This document shows positions 7,662-16,802 of a DNA stretch of 64,000 bases, one piece after another. Position 1 is the stretch's first letter, and each line of letters starts with the position of its first letter. The position numbers and the translations under genes were made by a program. Source of the stretch: an uncultured Porphyromonadaceae bacterium (GTDB taxonomy: Bacteria; Bacteroidota; Bacteroidia; Bacteroidales; Muribaculaceae); assembly GCA_947176915.1 (NCBI GenBank), contig CAMWSM010000001.1, positions 79,880 through 143,879 of the forward strand. Reading direction: 5' to 3'. Below the pieces are notes generated by a model. The model was not told the DNA's origin, made no database searches, and saw nothing but the letters and a program-made list of their open reading frames with translations.

Positions 7662-10373
7662 TTAATGAATGCTAATATAAGCTTCTGCTTCCTCCTTGGT
7701 CTGGAACCATTGACTCCCCTCTCCATAATTCTTACCATATTGATCTCCTTCCCAATGGTACCCTTGTATATAATACCATCCTTCTTTCGTGGGAAAGTCA
7801 AAAAGACGAATACCGGCATCTTTGGGGAATTGGTCACCACCTCCATGATCTTTCGACCATATAATCAAGGTTCTACCTGGGGTGGCTGCTCCAGTCAATT
7901 CAATTTTTGCCCACCCGTCACCTTCTTTCTCCATAACAAGACCGGGCCAACCTCTTCTGGGATCTGTCCGACAAAGATCGCATACACATCTGGTTCTATC
8001 CTCACGGTATTCCTTGAAGAAGTCCATATCTGTATTATATCGATTTTGGGAATTCGAATTTTCTGACCAGTCTCCCTTGAATCTGATAAAATGTTTTCCC
8101 CCTCTATCTTGACGATGCCAACCATGATCATTAGTTAACTTACCTTTATTATTGTTAGCATCAATTTCATTTTTGTAATCAGAAAGGGATTTTGCATTCA
8201 AATCCCAATCCCAACCACGGAATGCAACTTTTCCAGTAAATGAATATTCAAGAGCAGCGACATCTGCTTCGTAAACATTTGTATCATCTGAGGCACTATT
8301 TATCCCAGATACCGGCCAGTTTGCCAATTTAATTCCATCCCACTCTCCTTGGAATGTTGATGGAATTTCCAAGCATTGATAAATGTAACAGTGAGGAGCC
8401 TCTGTTAAAAAATTATCTTTTGCCTTGACATGGATTATATATGAATCACGGCTTGGCACTACATCAACCTGATAAAGAGATGTAATTGCCTCTCCACCCG
8501 CGTTCGCAACCTTAAAGTTGAGTTTATACTGTTTTGCAACTTCCCAGATAGGATAGCCATTGTTAAGACCTTCATAGCGCAAACGGAATTTGCGTCCCCC
8601 TTCATTAGGAGTGATTTTATACTCATCCGTTACTGCGGCTCCATTTGTCAGGCATTTCACAGTTGACCAATTTTTACTAACAGGATCCTGGATCTCTACC
8701 CATAAGTGATTAGCTTCGGCATTGGAATTATTGGGCCAGTTATCCATTTCTATCCAGAAGCTGTCTACGTTAGTCTCAATCTCAAATTCTGTCGCAGTTT
8801 CAGGGTTATTGTAACTTCCTGATGCCACCAATTCGCTGATATTGATAGCCATACGGTCAGGAGTGATATTGAGGAAGCGATGAAGGTCAAGATCTTTGAT
8901 GTCGATTCTCTTTGTGATGATGCCTCCACCGGTCTTCACCTCAAACCATCTATAGTTGTCAACATCAGCCATGATTGCAGGATAGTTTTCTGCGGGAATC
9001 TCCGGATTCACATTGATATATACTGAATCAGGATGAGTGTCTGTATCAAACTCAAACAATTTCTTCCCACCAAAGTCAGGGCTTACAAATTCTACAATAC
9101 CGTTGGTATTATAGTAGACAGAATAAGTCTTGCCAGCCTCAACTTTGTCAATCGCTGTAGGATTGATATGGAGGAAGAGGTTCTGCATCAGGGAATAGAG
9201 CAGCTGAGTGCGGTTCCAGTCGGTCTCTACGGTTGGCTGATTGATAGCGATTGTTTCCAAACCGGTAACTCTTGCGGCAATGTCATAGAACTTGCCGGCT
9301 TTAAGAGCCTTCACAGAGGAGCCGTTGGGAACGAGAGGAATAGTATAGCTCACTTTCCCTTTTCCATCTATATCTCCTGTAAAGTTCAATGTAGTCGGTT
9401 TAGTCTCCACAGTATTCGCAGGGAGATAAACCACACCCTGCCATGCGCGTTTTGAACCAGCCTGAGTTGTCGTTACAGTAAGATTGGTGTTTTTCTGCTC
9501 ATCGGAGGGATAAGTAGTAGGGTTAGCGGGATATTCCACCTTGTTGAGGGCAATAGTGCTCAGAGAGAATGTTCCGGAAGGATTGCGGGAGTCTATGCTT
9601 ACAGTCTGTGAACCGTCGCATACACCTGTAACACTTGCCGAGTTTAGATTAAGAGCACTTGTGCCGAATACGTCATGTGAAAAACCAGCATCACCATTAT
9701 CAAAGAGAAGCGTGTATCTTACTTTTGAACAAAGAAACTTCAGATTTCCTGTAATAAGCGCGTTTCCACCGGGCTCTACAGTCAGACCCCGTCCTATCAC
9801 CGCACTCACACCCGGAGCCTTAACACTAACTTCACTGTTGAGGCATGCCATGGGAAGACCATTCTGCTTAACATTGGAATGGTTGAGAAGATATGCGGTC
9901 TCTCCATTACGGAAATTCAGGACAGTCTGTATGAGATCACTCTCTTTAGCAGGAGTCTGCCAGGCAGTACCGGTTGTATATGCGCCAAGGTTGGCAACGA
10001 GATACAACTTGTATATGGCTCCTCCGTCAGCACCCTGAAACCACTCGGTGATATTATATGTCTTATGCCCTGTCTCATTTTTAAACTTAACAGGGGAAAG
10101 ATTCTCAAGTATGTTGTCGCTTTTGAAGAAATTGCCATCATTATCAAAGGCTATGAGCCAAAGGTCGGTCAATTTTCCTTCTGTCTGGACAGTTTCGAAA
10201 GGATCGCCACCCTCCAGAGCGCGTGTAGGCACATCCCCGCCAAGCGGATCAGGGATCGTGATGTAAATTCCTTGGGGAAGTTCCGAAGTGGAGTTATACT
10301 CTACCTCGTCGGAACATCCTGCGAGTCCGGCTACAGCCAATGCTGCAACAACAAATTTAGTTATCTGTTTCAT
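7662..10373 (-). CDS. Fimbrillin-like lipoprotein (candidate fimbrial accessory or tip subunit)
   Basis: A 903-residue lipoprotein with signal peptide and lipobox LAGC (Cys 20), then CSDEVEYNS. The N-terminal part has the fimbrillin pattern: a VPTRALEGG segment typical of the Arg-gingipain-like maturation site in the Mfa/FimA families, then LTDLWLIAFDNDGNFF. The middle is all-beta. The last third (from about 655) contains PHCYIYQCLE, a later RCVCDLC cluster and GWPGLVMEKEGDGW, which resembles carbohydrate-binding surface modules; five cysteines there are unusual for such a protein and may form disulfides. It lies 58 bp upstream of the 1205-residue lipoprotein and 20 bp after the 385-residue one, so all three are one transcript. 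Exact role unknown. Confidence 0.75.
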   Translation of the reverse strand: MKQITKFVVAALAVAGLAGCSDEVEYNSTSELPQGIYITIPDPLGGDVPTRALEGGDPFETVQTEGKLTDLWLIAFDNDGNFFKSDNILENLSPVKFKNETGHKTYNITEWFQGADGGAIYKLYLVANLGAYTTGTAWQTPAKESDLIQTVLNFRNGETAYLLNHSNVKQNGLPMACLNSEVSVKAPGVSAVIGRGLTVEPGGNALITGNLKFLCSKVRYTLLFDNGDAGFSHDVFGTSALNLNSASVTGVCDGSQTVSIDSRNPSGTFSLSTIALNKVEYPANPTTYPSDEQKNTNLTVTTTQAGSKRAWQGVVYLPANTVETKPTTLNFTGDIDGKGKVSYTIPLVPNGSSVKALKAGKFYDIAARVTGLETIAINQPTVETDWNRTQLLYSLMQNLFLHINPTAIDKVEAGKTYSVYYNTNGIVEFVSPDFGGKKLFEFDTDTHPDSVYINVNPEIPAENYPAIMADVDNYRWFEVKTGGGIITKRIDIKDLDLHRFLNITPDRMAINISELVASGSYNNPETATEFEIETNVDSFWIEMDNWPNNSNAEANHLWVEIQDPVSKNWSTVKCLTNGAAVTDEYKITPNEGGRKFRLRYEGLNNGYPIWEVAKQYKLNFKVANAGGEAITSLYQVDVVPSRDSYIIHVKAKDNFLTEAPHCYIYQCLEIPSTFQGEWDGIKLANWPVSGINSASDDTNVYEADVAALEYSFTGKVAFRGWDWDLNAKSLSDYKNEIDANNNKGKLTNDHGWHRQDRGGKHFIRFKGDWSENSNSQNRYNTDMDFFKEYREDRTRCVCDLCRTDPRRGWPGLVMEKEGDGWAKIELTGAATPGRTLIIWSKDHGGGDQFPKDAGIRLFDFPTKEGWYYIQGYHWEGDQYGKNYGEGSQWFQTKEEAEAYISIH

Positions 10374-10393
10374 ATTGGTCAGGTTGCGATTTT

Positions 10394-11551
10394 TCAGATT
10401 TCTGGTCTTATTGCTTCATAATCCCACCCTTCGAGACGTACGCTGACTTCAAGTCCCATGTCTCTCGGAGCGCTGAGGTTATAGATATACACTCTGTTGC
10501 GCATAACTCCTTGCCATGCCCCGTTGTCCTTTGTCATAAGTTGCTCAGGGGTAAGTGAACCGTCGGGATAACCCATATCGTATGGAGCTATGCTGAGTGT
10601 TGTCGTTGACGGATTACCATTCTTGTCTGTGAGAGTGGCAGCCACTACGGAAATTATCTGTCTTGCCGGATCATCACCTTTCGTACCTTCAAAAGACTGC
10701 TCGAAAGTATAGAAAATGAAAGCCGGTATTTCAGCTCCATTCTCATCTTTCACTGTTCCGTTAGGTGCGTCAAGAGTCTGGTCAATTATTTTCATACCGT
10801 CAGGAACTGCAGGGGGCACTATACCTCCGGCAATCCACGCCGTATGCTCGGGCGAGAGATAGCCTCGGTCGGGGGTCTTGAGAGTAACAGAACCGATTAC
10901 CCCCTCCGGGTCGCCTATCACCACTTTTGCCATAGCTCTTTCGGGCTGAATATCAGGAAGTCGGAAAGAAGTTACACCTGTATAGACATTCGGGTTATAA
11001 TCCTTCATGTAGGCAGCCGTGATATTACAGAGTCCCGCCATTGGAATGTGATGCTTCGCATTGGAAGCAGGATCAGGCCAAACGTTTTTGTTAGCTGCGG
11101 TGCCGGGCCAAGTGAGCAAACGGAAATCGTTATTATCAAGATCATTCATAGCGAAACTGTCGTTTCCTGTCATCCCATTAGGAACGGAATAGAATGCCAT
11201 GGCAAAACCATCCTTGCATGTTGATTTCGGCAGACGGGCAGATACGGTATGACCCCAATTTGCCTCATAATACACGGCGTTGACTTCATCGTTGAGTGTT
11301 CCGCCGGTATAGAGGAAATGTTTGAGCTTTCCGGTTGAGGAATATGCGCCGAAATGAATCCGGCTTGCTTCGAAGGCATATTCATCCACATTTTTCACTT
11401 GAGCGTCAGAGCCTTCAGCCCTTGTAGGAAGCACCGACAGCTGGATGTTAAAACTACCCTCTTCCGCATTCGGCTCAGAAGCATTGTCAGAACTGCAGGA
11501 GGCAGCCAGAACGCAGAGAGGCATTGTCAGATATAAATAGAGTTTTTTCAT
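10394..11551 (-). CDS. Mfa-like fimbrial accessory lipoprotein
   Basis: A 385-residue lipoprotein with signal peptide ending LAASC (Cys 19). A TRA motif (VLPTRAEGSDAQVKN) at about residue 42 marks the probable proteolytic maturation site of FimA/Mfa-type subunits, after which VDEYAFEASRIHFGAYS starts the mature beta-rich fold. The C-terminus ends in VRLEGWDYEAIRPEI, related to the donor-strand-like tails of the neighbouring subunits. It follows the Mfa2-like anchor gene by 13 bp. In Porphyromonas the genes after the anchor encode accessory subunits such as Mfa3 and Mfa4, and this is the positional equivalent; orthology is not claimed. Confidence 0.75.
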   Translation of the reverse strand: MKKLYLYLTMPLCVLAASCSSDNASEPNAEEGSFNIQLSVLPTRAEGSDAQVKNVDEYAFEASRIHFGAYSSTGKLKHFLYTGGTLNDEVNAVYYEANWGHTVSARLPKSTCKDGFAMAFYSVPNGMTGNDSFAMNDLDNNDFRLLTWPGTAANKNVWPDPASNAKHHIPMAGLCNITAAYMKDYNPNVYTGVTSFRLPDIQPERAMAKVVIGDPEGVIGSVTLKTPDRGYLSPEHTAWIAGGIVPPAVPDGMKIIDQTLDAPNGTVKDENGAEIPAFIFYTFEQSFEGTKGDDPARQIISVVAATLTDKNGNPSTTTLSIAPYDMGYPDGSLTPEQLMTKDNGAWQGVMRNRVYIYNLSAPRDMGLEVSVRLEGWDYEAIRPEI

Positions 11552-11564
11552 TTTGCAAGGTCAG

Positions 11565-12611
11565 TTATTTCCATTCAACTTCATAGTTCATTACCGCCCA
11601 TCCTGCCACATAAATTGACAGATTCATGAAATAAGTATCAATGTCCATCGTGATGTCGACAGTAAAACGGTCCATACGGTCGAGATATTCCTGAAGATCC
11701 ATATCAGGATGGGTATAGTTCTTGGCTGCGACGATAAGGTCTATCAATTTGGCATTAAGAATCTCGGTTCCGTCCTCTTTTGATATCACAATAAGACGCG
11801 CCTCTGAATTTTCCATTATACGGGCAAGATGCACCTCTGTCTTAGCGCCATTTGTCGTCTCATCCTTATATCCGCCCTGGCCATCAGGGAGTGCATATTC
11901 TCCCGGCTCCGCTTCCTGGTTGAGATAGTGGATTGTTTCATCGCCAGACACTTCATTTTCGGATGACATTACACCATTGTTGTCAGTCACCTTAACGATA
12001 AATTCCTTTGAGCCAATAGTGAAGTTATCAGTACGCCTTAGAGTTACATCCAGCACATTTGTATTCTTCATCAGCTCACAAGTGTATTCCTCAGGATTCT
12101 CATACTCGGAATAGTTAACTACTTTTGTTCCGTGGAAAAGTCCCGGAAATTTCTTATCATTATAGAGATTGCCCTCTTCATCAATGTCGACCGTAAGACG
12201 GCAGGTGATGTCGCCCGACGAACCGAAAGCTCTTGAGCCGTCAAGTTTGAACGGAGACTCTGTGGTCAGACCTCCCCACACCACGAGGTGATAGTCTTTA
12301 AGGCGTTCCAGGCCCAGACCCTTCAGGGAGATAGTGTAGTCGTTGTTCTGGAGAGTTGCCTTATCAACCGGGGGCACGAAAGAGATGAGACGTCCCTCCG
12401 TATCGAAGGCATAAACCTCAGCTTCCTCCACCTGATTGACAAGCTCGGTTCTCGACATATTGTATTGATAAGAAAGACGCACACGATAGTCCGGATTACA
12501 AGCCGGGAGTTCGTCATGCATGAATGAGTTGCAGGAACCGAGTGCCACAATCGCTATTGCGGCGGCACTTATTTGCAATCCTCTTTGTAATTTAAATCTC
12601 GAAAGGTTCAT
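11565..12611 (-). CDS. FimB/Mfa2 family fimbrial anchor lipoprotein
   Basis: A 348-residue lipoprotein of the FimB/Mfa2 family, which anchors the base of the fimbria to the outer membrane and limits its length. Lipobox LGSC (Cys 27). The family pattern is clear: an early Cys-containing segment ACNPDYRVRLSYQYN, then VEEAEVYAFDTEGRLI, and LKDYHLVVWGGL. The C-terminus VAGWAVMNYEVEWK closely matches the end of the Mfa1-like subunit upstream. ATG 12611 is preferred over an in-frame TTG at 12620. The gene follows the major subunit gene by 97 bp, a gap that contains a stem-loop, and the pairing of major subunit and anchor is the hallmark of Mfa-type operons. Confidence 0.85.
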   Translation of the reverse strand: MNLSRFKLQRGLQISAAAIAIVALGSCNSFMHDELPACNPDYRVRLSYQYNMSRTELVNQVEEAEVYAFDTEGRLISFVPPVDKATLQNNDYTISLKGLGLERLKDYHLVVWGGLTTESPFKLDGSRAFGSSGDITCRLTVDIDEEGNLYNDKKFPGLFHGTKVVNYSEYENPEEYTCELMKNTNVLDVTLRRTDNFTIGSKEFIVKVTDNNGVMSSENEVSGDETIHYLNQEAEPGEYALPDGQGGYKDETTNGAKTEVHLARIMENSEARLIVISKEDGTEILNAKLIDLIVAAKNYTHPDMDLQEYLDRMDRFTVDITMDIDTYFMNLSIYVAGWAVMNYEVEWK

Positions 12612-12641
12612 ATTTTTCAAGGTCAGTTATTTTTTAGTTGC

Positions 12642-12665
12642 CGGAAGGTGTTTCACGACCTTCCG
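12642..12665 (-). promoter_or_regulatory. Intercistronic stem-loop after the major fimbrillin gene
   Basis: CGGAAGGT (12642-12649) pairs with ACCTTCCG (12658-12665). No T run follows on the minus strand, so it is more likely an mRNA-stabilising or attenuating hairpin than a full terminator. It would allow more major subunit than anchor to be made; this role is inference. Confidence 0.5.
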
Positions 12666-12708
12666 ACATTAAAGACTTCAATCCGGAAATCTTCAGAACG
12701 GTTTCAAA

Positions 12709-14256
12709 TTACTGCCATTCAGCATTATAATTCATTATAGCCCAATCCTTGACGTCAACAGCTATGTGGAGATAGTAGTTCTCATCCTTAGGATCGTTCG
12801 GCTCGAGAGGAATGATCTCGATATCATCGCCCGGGATGCCGATACCCATACCGTTGATAGTCTTGATGGTTACATTATACAGTGTATTACGTACGATAGC
12901 GGGATATTCCACACCATTAATGACAGCGCGAGGAATAGCTCTTGAATAATAACCGAATCCTCCGTTATACTTCATACACTTGGGAAGATAAGTCTTGCCC
13001 TTGATTCTCATCCAGCCTGTCCATGTAAGATGGCTGTCTGCATTCTCACGATCCTCTTCAAGCACATCGCCCGTTACGCCACCCATAGCAGCGATAGCGT
13101 CAGCCTCAGTCTTGTAAACTTTGAATTTATCACCGATAGCAACAAGCCAGAAAGAGCCGTCGGCAGCTGCAAGATTATTTCCGGCTGTATCTGTAAGTTT
13201 ATAACGACCTGCAACTACAACACTGGTTGTATATACAGCCTCATCATCTATATTATCAAAGGGATAGAATACAGGATTAGCTGAATATTGATAGCCGGCA
13301 TTTACAGTAACTTTAGTGGCATCCTCAGCATCTTTTGTGATCATATTCTTGAGTATAGGATACACAACATTACCTGCAGTCTCTCCTACCCAATTTGAAC
13401 GACGGTTTGCGTATTCATTAACTTTTACAGTCCATTTTGTACGAATATCCTCCGGTATATCAGTATATTTGGTAGGGATTCTCTTAACAGTGAATCGGTG
13501 TGTGTTCTCTGCTGTGAGGAATGCGAGTTCGGGAGTGAAGGTTACAACTGCGTCAACCTGATTTTCTCTCTCACCCTCCTGAGGATTTATTGAGCCATCC
13601 TCAGCAAGCTCCAACCCATTTGATACTGCCACTTTAGCAGCTACCGGCTCAACCGGGATGATAACAGCAGCATCTCCCTGCGCTGCGGTTGCAGCTTCCT
13701 TAGTGGTGTGGAGCATCTTCTCCCTGTTGATCTCAACGAGATAAACGGGAGTAGGATCCTGACCCTCCTTCTCCTGATAATATTTGGTGCTACTCATTAT
13801 CATGACATTCTTTCCGCTCTTCTTGACTGTATTAGACTGAAGATCTCTGAAAGCCTGCTCATTAGCGCCTGAGAAGGTCCAACTATCATCTGCATTTACC
13901 ACACAGGATACATACTTGGGAGCTGAAGAGAGCTTAAGCACCGCGCACTTGCTTGCGGGATGACCGGGCTCACTCACCCATTCCAGGTCAGCAGTTTCAG
14001 CATTACCCTGCTGGCCGCCAATGTATCTTGTAGCGATTCTTCTGCCCTGCTGGTTATAAAATACAAAGGCTGCGTTTTCGATCTGCAATTCCGGATCAGT
14101 TGTAGCACGGGTCTGAAGTGTGTTGAAAGCCACTTTCATGTAGTAGCCCTCTCCGTTTTCAGGTTCTTCACCTTGAACCACGTCCGGAGCTTCACTTGAA
14201 CAGCTTCCCAATAAGGAAAGACCGGCTACAAATGGAAGATAATAGAATTTTTTCAT
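12709..14256 (-). CDS. Mfa1-like major fimbrial subunit (fimbrillin)
   Basis: A 515-residue lipoprotein, third gene of the fimbrial operon. The signal peptide ends LLGSC (Cys 19). A TRA motif (LQTRATTDPELQ, about residue 50) is the probable cleavage site that releases the assembly-competent subunit. The mature part begins IENAAFVFYNQQGRRIATRYI and runs through long beta-rich domains. The C-terminus, YLHIAVDVKDWAIMNYNAEWQ, carries the conserved W-A-x-M-N-Y-x-x-E-W strand shared with the anchor gene product. Order and length match the Mfa1 family (Mfa1_C-type). It would be exported to the surface, lose its lipidated N-terminal piece and polymerise by strand exchange. Confidence 0.8.
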   Translation of the reverse strand: MKKFYYLPFVAGLSLLGSCSSEAPDVVQGEEPENGEGYYMKVAFNTLQTRATTDPELQIENAAFVFYNQQGRRIATRYIGGQQGNAETADLEWVSEPGHPASKCAVLKLSSAPKYVSCVVNADDSWTFSGANEQAFRDLQSNTVKKSGKNVMIMSSTKYYQEKEGQDPTPVYLVEINREKMLHTTKEAATAAQGDAAVIIPVEPVAAKVAVSNGLELAEDGSINPQEGERENQVDAVVTFTPELAFLTAENTHRFTVKRIPTKYTDIPEDIRTKWTVKVNEYANRRSNWVGETAGNVVYPILKNMITKDAEDATKVTVNAGYQYSANPVFYPFDNIDDEAVYTTSVVVAGRYKLTDTAGNNLAAADGSFWLVAIGDKFKVYKTEADAIAAMGGVTGDVLEEDRENADSHLTWTGWMRIKGKTYLPKCMKYNGGFGYYSRAIPRAVINGVEYPAIVRNTLYNVTIKTINGMGIGIPGDDIEIIPLEPNDPKDENYYLHIAVDVKDWAIMNYNAEWQ

Positions 14257-14298
14257 GATTAGTGAAAAATTAGATTAGAATTTTTATTTTATTGTTAT

Positions 14299-15753
14299 TT
14301 ATTCTTCGTTTTGTTGTGCGAGTTTGCGTTTGCGTGCGAGGACTTCGAGGTTGAAGTCGGCTGAAGCGACGCCAAGTGCTTTTGCTTCCTCGAAGAGGCG
14401 CTGTGCCTCGTCGAAGCTTCCGCGTTTCATGGCGAGAATGCCTCGTGCCTGCTTTGCCTCGCCGCTGTCGCCGGCTTTGCGGAGATAGTTGTCAGCCTTA
14501 TCGAGTTGGTCGGCGTTGAGGGCAACGAGTCCGGCATTGAGGTTGGCAACAGGATCATCAGGATATGTGCTCACAGCAATCGCCATCGCCTCGTTAAATT
14601 CGTCGGAACCAGGCTCGTAGCTCTGAGCGACAAGGAACATCTCCTGAAGAGAGGCGTTCTTCGGATTCTTTCTCATCACCTCGATGGTCTCTTCAAGAGT
14701 GAGAGGACGAACCACATATTTCACAGTATAGTCGGTGTGGCGCAATGCGGGATACATCTCCTTGAGCATGATTGCGTAGCTCTTCGGGAAACGCTGACGC
14801 AGAGCCAAATCCTTAGCGTCGGGATCCATGTTGGAGTCAATCACCTCAAGAATGGCAGTCTTGTCGGCAATGTCAGAATTCTCCACAAGGCGGCGAAGAC
14901 CAACCCAGTCTTCCGGAGTGGCGGATGAGGTGAAGATTCTGTCGGGAAGTGTGTAGAGAGACTTGACATAGTTCTTTAGGGATTCCGCACGTCCTTCGGC
15001 GAGACGCTTGTTGGCGTCATACTTACCTTCAGGAGAGGCATAACCGTGAATGTTGATTTCCGTGATCGAAACGAGGGGATCGTTCTTCACGAGGTCAATT
15101 GTTCCGGTAATTTTTGCAAGCTCCTTGCGGTTCTGGCGATAGTCGGGGAGAATGTTTGTCTTATTGACCATGAAGTCGACGAAAGCACTACCCTCTTCCG
15201 CACGAGCCTTTGTAGCCTCTACATTCGGCTGGAGATAGGTAATCTCCGCCATCGGCGCCGGGCGGTTGTCGAAAGGAACGCCCACCATGAGGGATGCCTG
15301 GTCCTGAAGGTCGCCGCATCCGCAGAGGTCTTCCTTAATTGTCAGATAAGAGAGATCCATCCAGGATTGATAAGGGAGAGTTGACGTGCCGCTCCATACG
15401 AGGTTTCCCCCTTTTCCAGCCTGAAGCACCTGTGCAGCACCGGGGACTCTCTGTTTCTTTTCCCTATCATATTTAATCTGGGCATTTCTTCCGTTGACAA
15501 CAACGGGGTCGAAAGCTATAGAGTCGCCCTCACCCACCAACACGGGAGTGAAGATTATTCGCTGGTTTGAGCCGAGCTTCATGGATGAGAGGTCGAACTG
15601 ATAGCCCACCTCCATATTTCCGGCACGCTTTTTAAGGGTAACGTCAATGACCTTTATAGCATCGAGCATATCCCCCTTTTCCATCTTCGCAGCTCCGGCA
15701 ACTCCCGGCAGCAATAGAGAAGACGCGATAATAAATGACGGTATTAGTCTCAT
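14299..15753 (-). CDS. DUF3868 / OmpA-domain protein of fimbrial operon
   Basis: A 484-residue periplasmic or outer-membrane-associated protein with a cleavable signal peptide (to about residue 22). The N-terminal half matches DUF3868 proteins, which almost always sit next to DUF3575 and Mfa/FimB genes in Bacteroidales. The middle has an OmpA-like peptidoglycan-binding pattern: VSITEINIHGYASPEGKYDANKRL, then LAEGRAESLKNYV. The C-terminal part (about 375-475) is TPR-like (NLNAGLVALNADQLDKADNYLRKAG, then AKQARGILAMKRGSFDEAQRLF, given here in pieces). It is 30 bp after the DUF3575 gene. A link between the fimbrial base and the cell wall is a plausible role but untested here. Confidence 0.8.
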   Translation of the reverse strand: MRLIPSFIIASSLLLPGVAGAAKMEKGDMLDAIKVIDVTLKKRAGNMEVGYQFDLSSMKLGSNQRIIFTPVLVGEGDSIAFDPVVVNGRNAQIKYDREKKQRVPGAAQVLQAGKGGNLVWSGTSTLPYQSWMDLSYLTIKEDLCGCGDLQDQASLMVGVPFDNRPAPMAEITYLQPNVEATKARAEEGSAFVDFMVNKTNILPDYRQNRKELAKITGTIDLVKNDPLVSITEINIHGYASPEGKYDANKRLAEGRAESLKNYVKSLYTLPDRIFTSSATPEDWVGLRRLVENSDIADKTAILEVIDSNMDPDAKDLALRQRFPKSYAIMLKEMYPALRHTDYTVKYVVRPLTLEETIEVMRKNPKNASLQEMFLVAQSYEPGSDEFNEAMAIAVSTYPDDPVANLNAGLVALNADQLDKADNYLRKAGDSGEAKQARGILAMKRGSFDEAQRLFEEAKALGVASADFNLEVLARKRKLAQQNEE

Positions 15754-15783
15754 TTTCTTTTATTTTACTGTTTAGGAGTTTTT

Positions 15784-16431
15784 TCAGAATACGTACATAA
15801 ATGAGAGATTGGCATGTGTAGGACCAACATAATGAAGCTTACGCTCATCAATCGTGCGGGCGCAACGACCATAAAGAGTAAGTTTTGAGTAAGCGTAACC
15901 CACACCGAGAGATGCCTCGAGGTTCCAATGCTTATTGAGCATCCACTGGTAGCCACAGGTCAAGCCGCCGCCGCCAAACCAACCCTCAACGTGGCGATCA
16001 TGGTTTACGACGCCTGCAAGGTCGGGCCACCCCTTCACCAATGAAGCCTCGTCGTCTTCAGCCACGGGGATAGTGGTGGAAGATATGATGAGCGGTTTGA
16101 GAGGGAAGTTAACGTTCTTGGCGTTATACTGTCCACCAAGGGCATGTATACCCAGAAACCATCCGGAGAATTTTTCACAGAACCAATAACGGAACTCAGG
16201 CATGGCGATCCATGACTTGAAATGTTTCTCGTCTTTGAAATTCCAAGGATTCACCGCCCCGGTCAGGCTGATGGTGGTGTGATGGGAAGTGCCAAACTCA
16301 AGTCCGAGGTTTGGATTTGTTACTGCCCATCCGAGCAAGTTTGTCTTGATGCCTACGTTCTGCGCGAGGGCACGCGGCGCGAAAAGCGCTGCCAATGCGA
16401 AAAGAATTGCAATTAATGTTGGTCTTTTCAT
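15784..16431 (-). CDS. DUF3575 family outer membrane protein, first gene of fimbrial operon
   Basis: A 215-residue protein with a signal peptide ending in PRALAQ. The mature part begins NVGIKTNLLGWAVTNPNLG, the typical opening of DUF3575, a beta-barrel-like family linked with FimB/Mfa operons. Later segments show alternating hydrophobic strands (FRYWFCEKFSGWFLGIHALG) and end in an aromatic residue (FMYVF), as outer membrane barrels do. ATG 16431 opens the signal peptide; a start at 16479 would add 16 residues without character. A TAGCTTTGC promoter lies about 156 bp upstream. Confidence 0.8.
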   Translation of the reverse strand: MKRPTLIAILFALAALFAPRALAQNVGIKTNLLGWAVTNPNLGLEFGTSHHTTISLTGAVNPWNFKDEKHFKSWIAMPEFRYWFCEKFSGWFLGIHALGGQYNAKNVNFPLKPLIISSTTIPVAEDDEASLVKGWPDLAGVVNHDRHVEGWFGGGGLTCGYQWMLNKHWNLEASLGVGYAYSKLTLYGRCARTIDERKLHYVGPTHANLSFMYVF

Positions 16432-16586
16432 GATGTTAATAATATATGGTCCGGACTGAGTTAGTCCGCGGGCTAACAAAATTATTTTTTATATGGATTA
16501 GATTCGGGTAAGAATCTTATTATTGGTTAAGCTGCGTAATTAAGCGTTCCATCACCCATTCCTATTTAGAAAAGGGTATTTCCGCT

Positions 16587-16595
16587 GCAAAGCTA
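16587..16595 (-). promoter_or_regulatory. Promoter -7 box of the fimbrial operon
   Basis: TAGCTTTGC on the minus strand fits the Bacteroidota -7 element TAnnTTTGC. A TTTGCA at 16613-16618 lies at about the right distance for the -33 element. The transcript would start near 16580 and carry a leader of about 150 bases. The promoter faces away from that of purT. Confidence 0.7.
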
Positions 16596-16666
16596 CAACT
16601 TATTTTTTAAATTGCAAACACTTTGCACTAAATTTTTCAATATTTTTTCAATCAGGTAAGATTTTA

Positions 16667-16675
16667 TAACTTTGC
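16667..16675 (+). promoter_or_regulatory. Promoter -7 box of purT
   Basis: TAACTTTGC, a near-perfect Bacteroidota -7 element, 128 bp before the purT ATG. The transcript would start near 16682, so the TTTCAA array is its 5' untranslated leader. Confidence 0.75.
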
Positions 16676-16682
16676 AGAGAAA

Positions 16683-16798
16683 ATGTTTCAACTTTCCCAA
16701 GCTCAGTCTCCATTTTTTCAACTCTCAATTCCTGAGCTTAGTTTTCAATTTTCTATTCTAATTTTTCAATTTTCAACTTTCAATTTTCAATTCTATAT
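16683..16798 (+). repeat. Degenerate TTTTCAA/CTTTCAA tandem array (purT leader)
   Basis: Pyrimidine-rich units of 6-7 bases (TTTTCAA, CTTTCAA, TCTCAAT) repeated about a dozen times between the purT promoter and its ATG. AAGCTCAG at 16699-16706 pairs with CTGAGCTT at 16732-16739. The frame is open through the array, but the translated part has no family character. Confidence 0.75.
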
Positions 16799-16802
16799 AA
16801 GT

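Noticed and set aside
9541-10038. Plus-strand open frames inside the fimbrillin-like genes
   Set aside because: All lie opposite secreted lipoprotein genes with clear signal peptides; none has a start context or family match.
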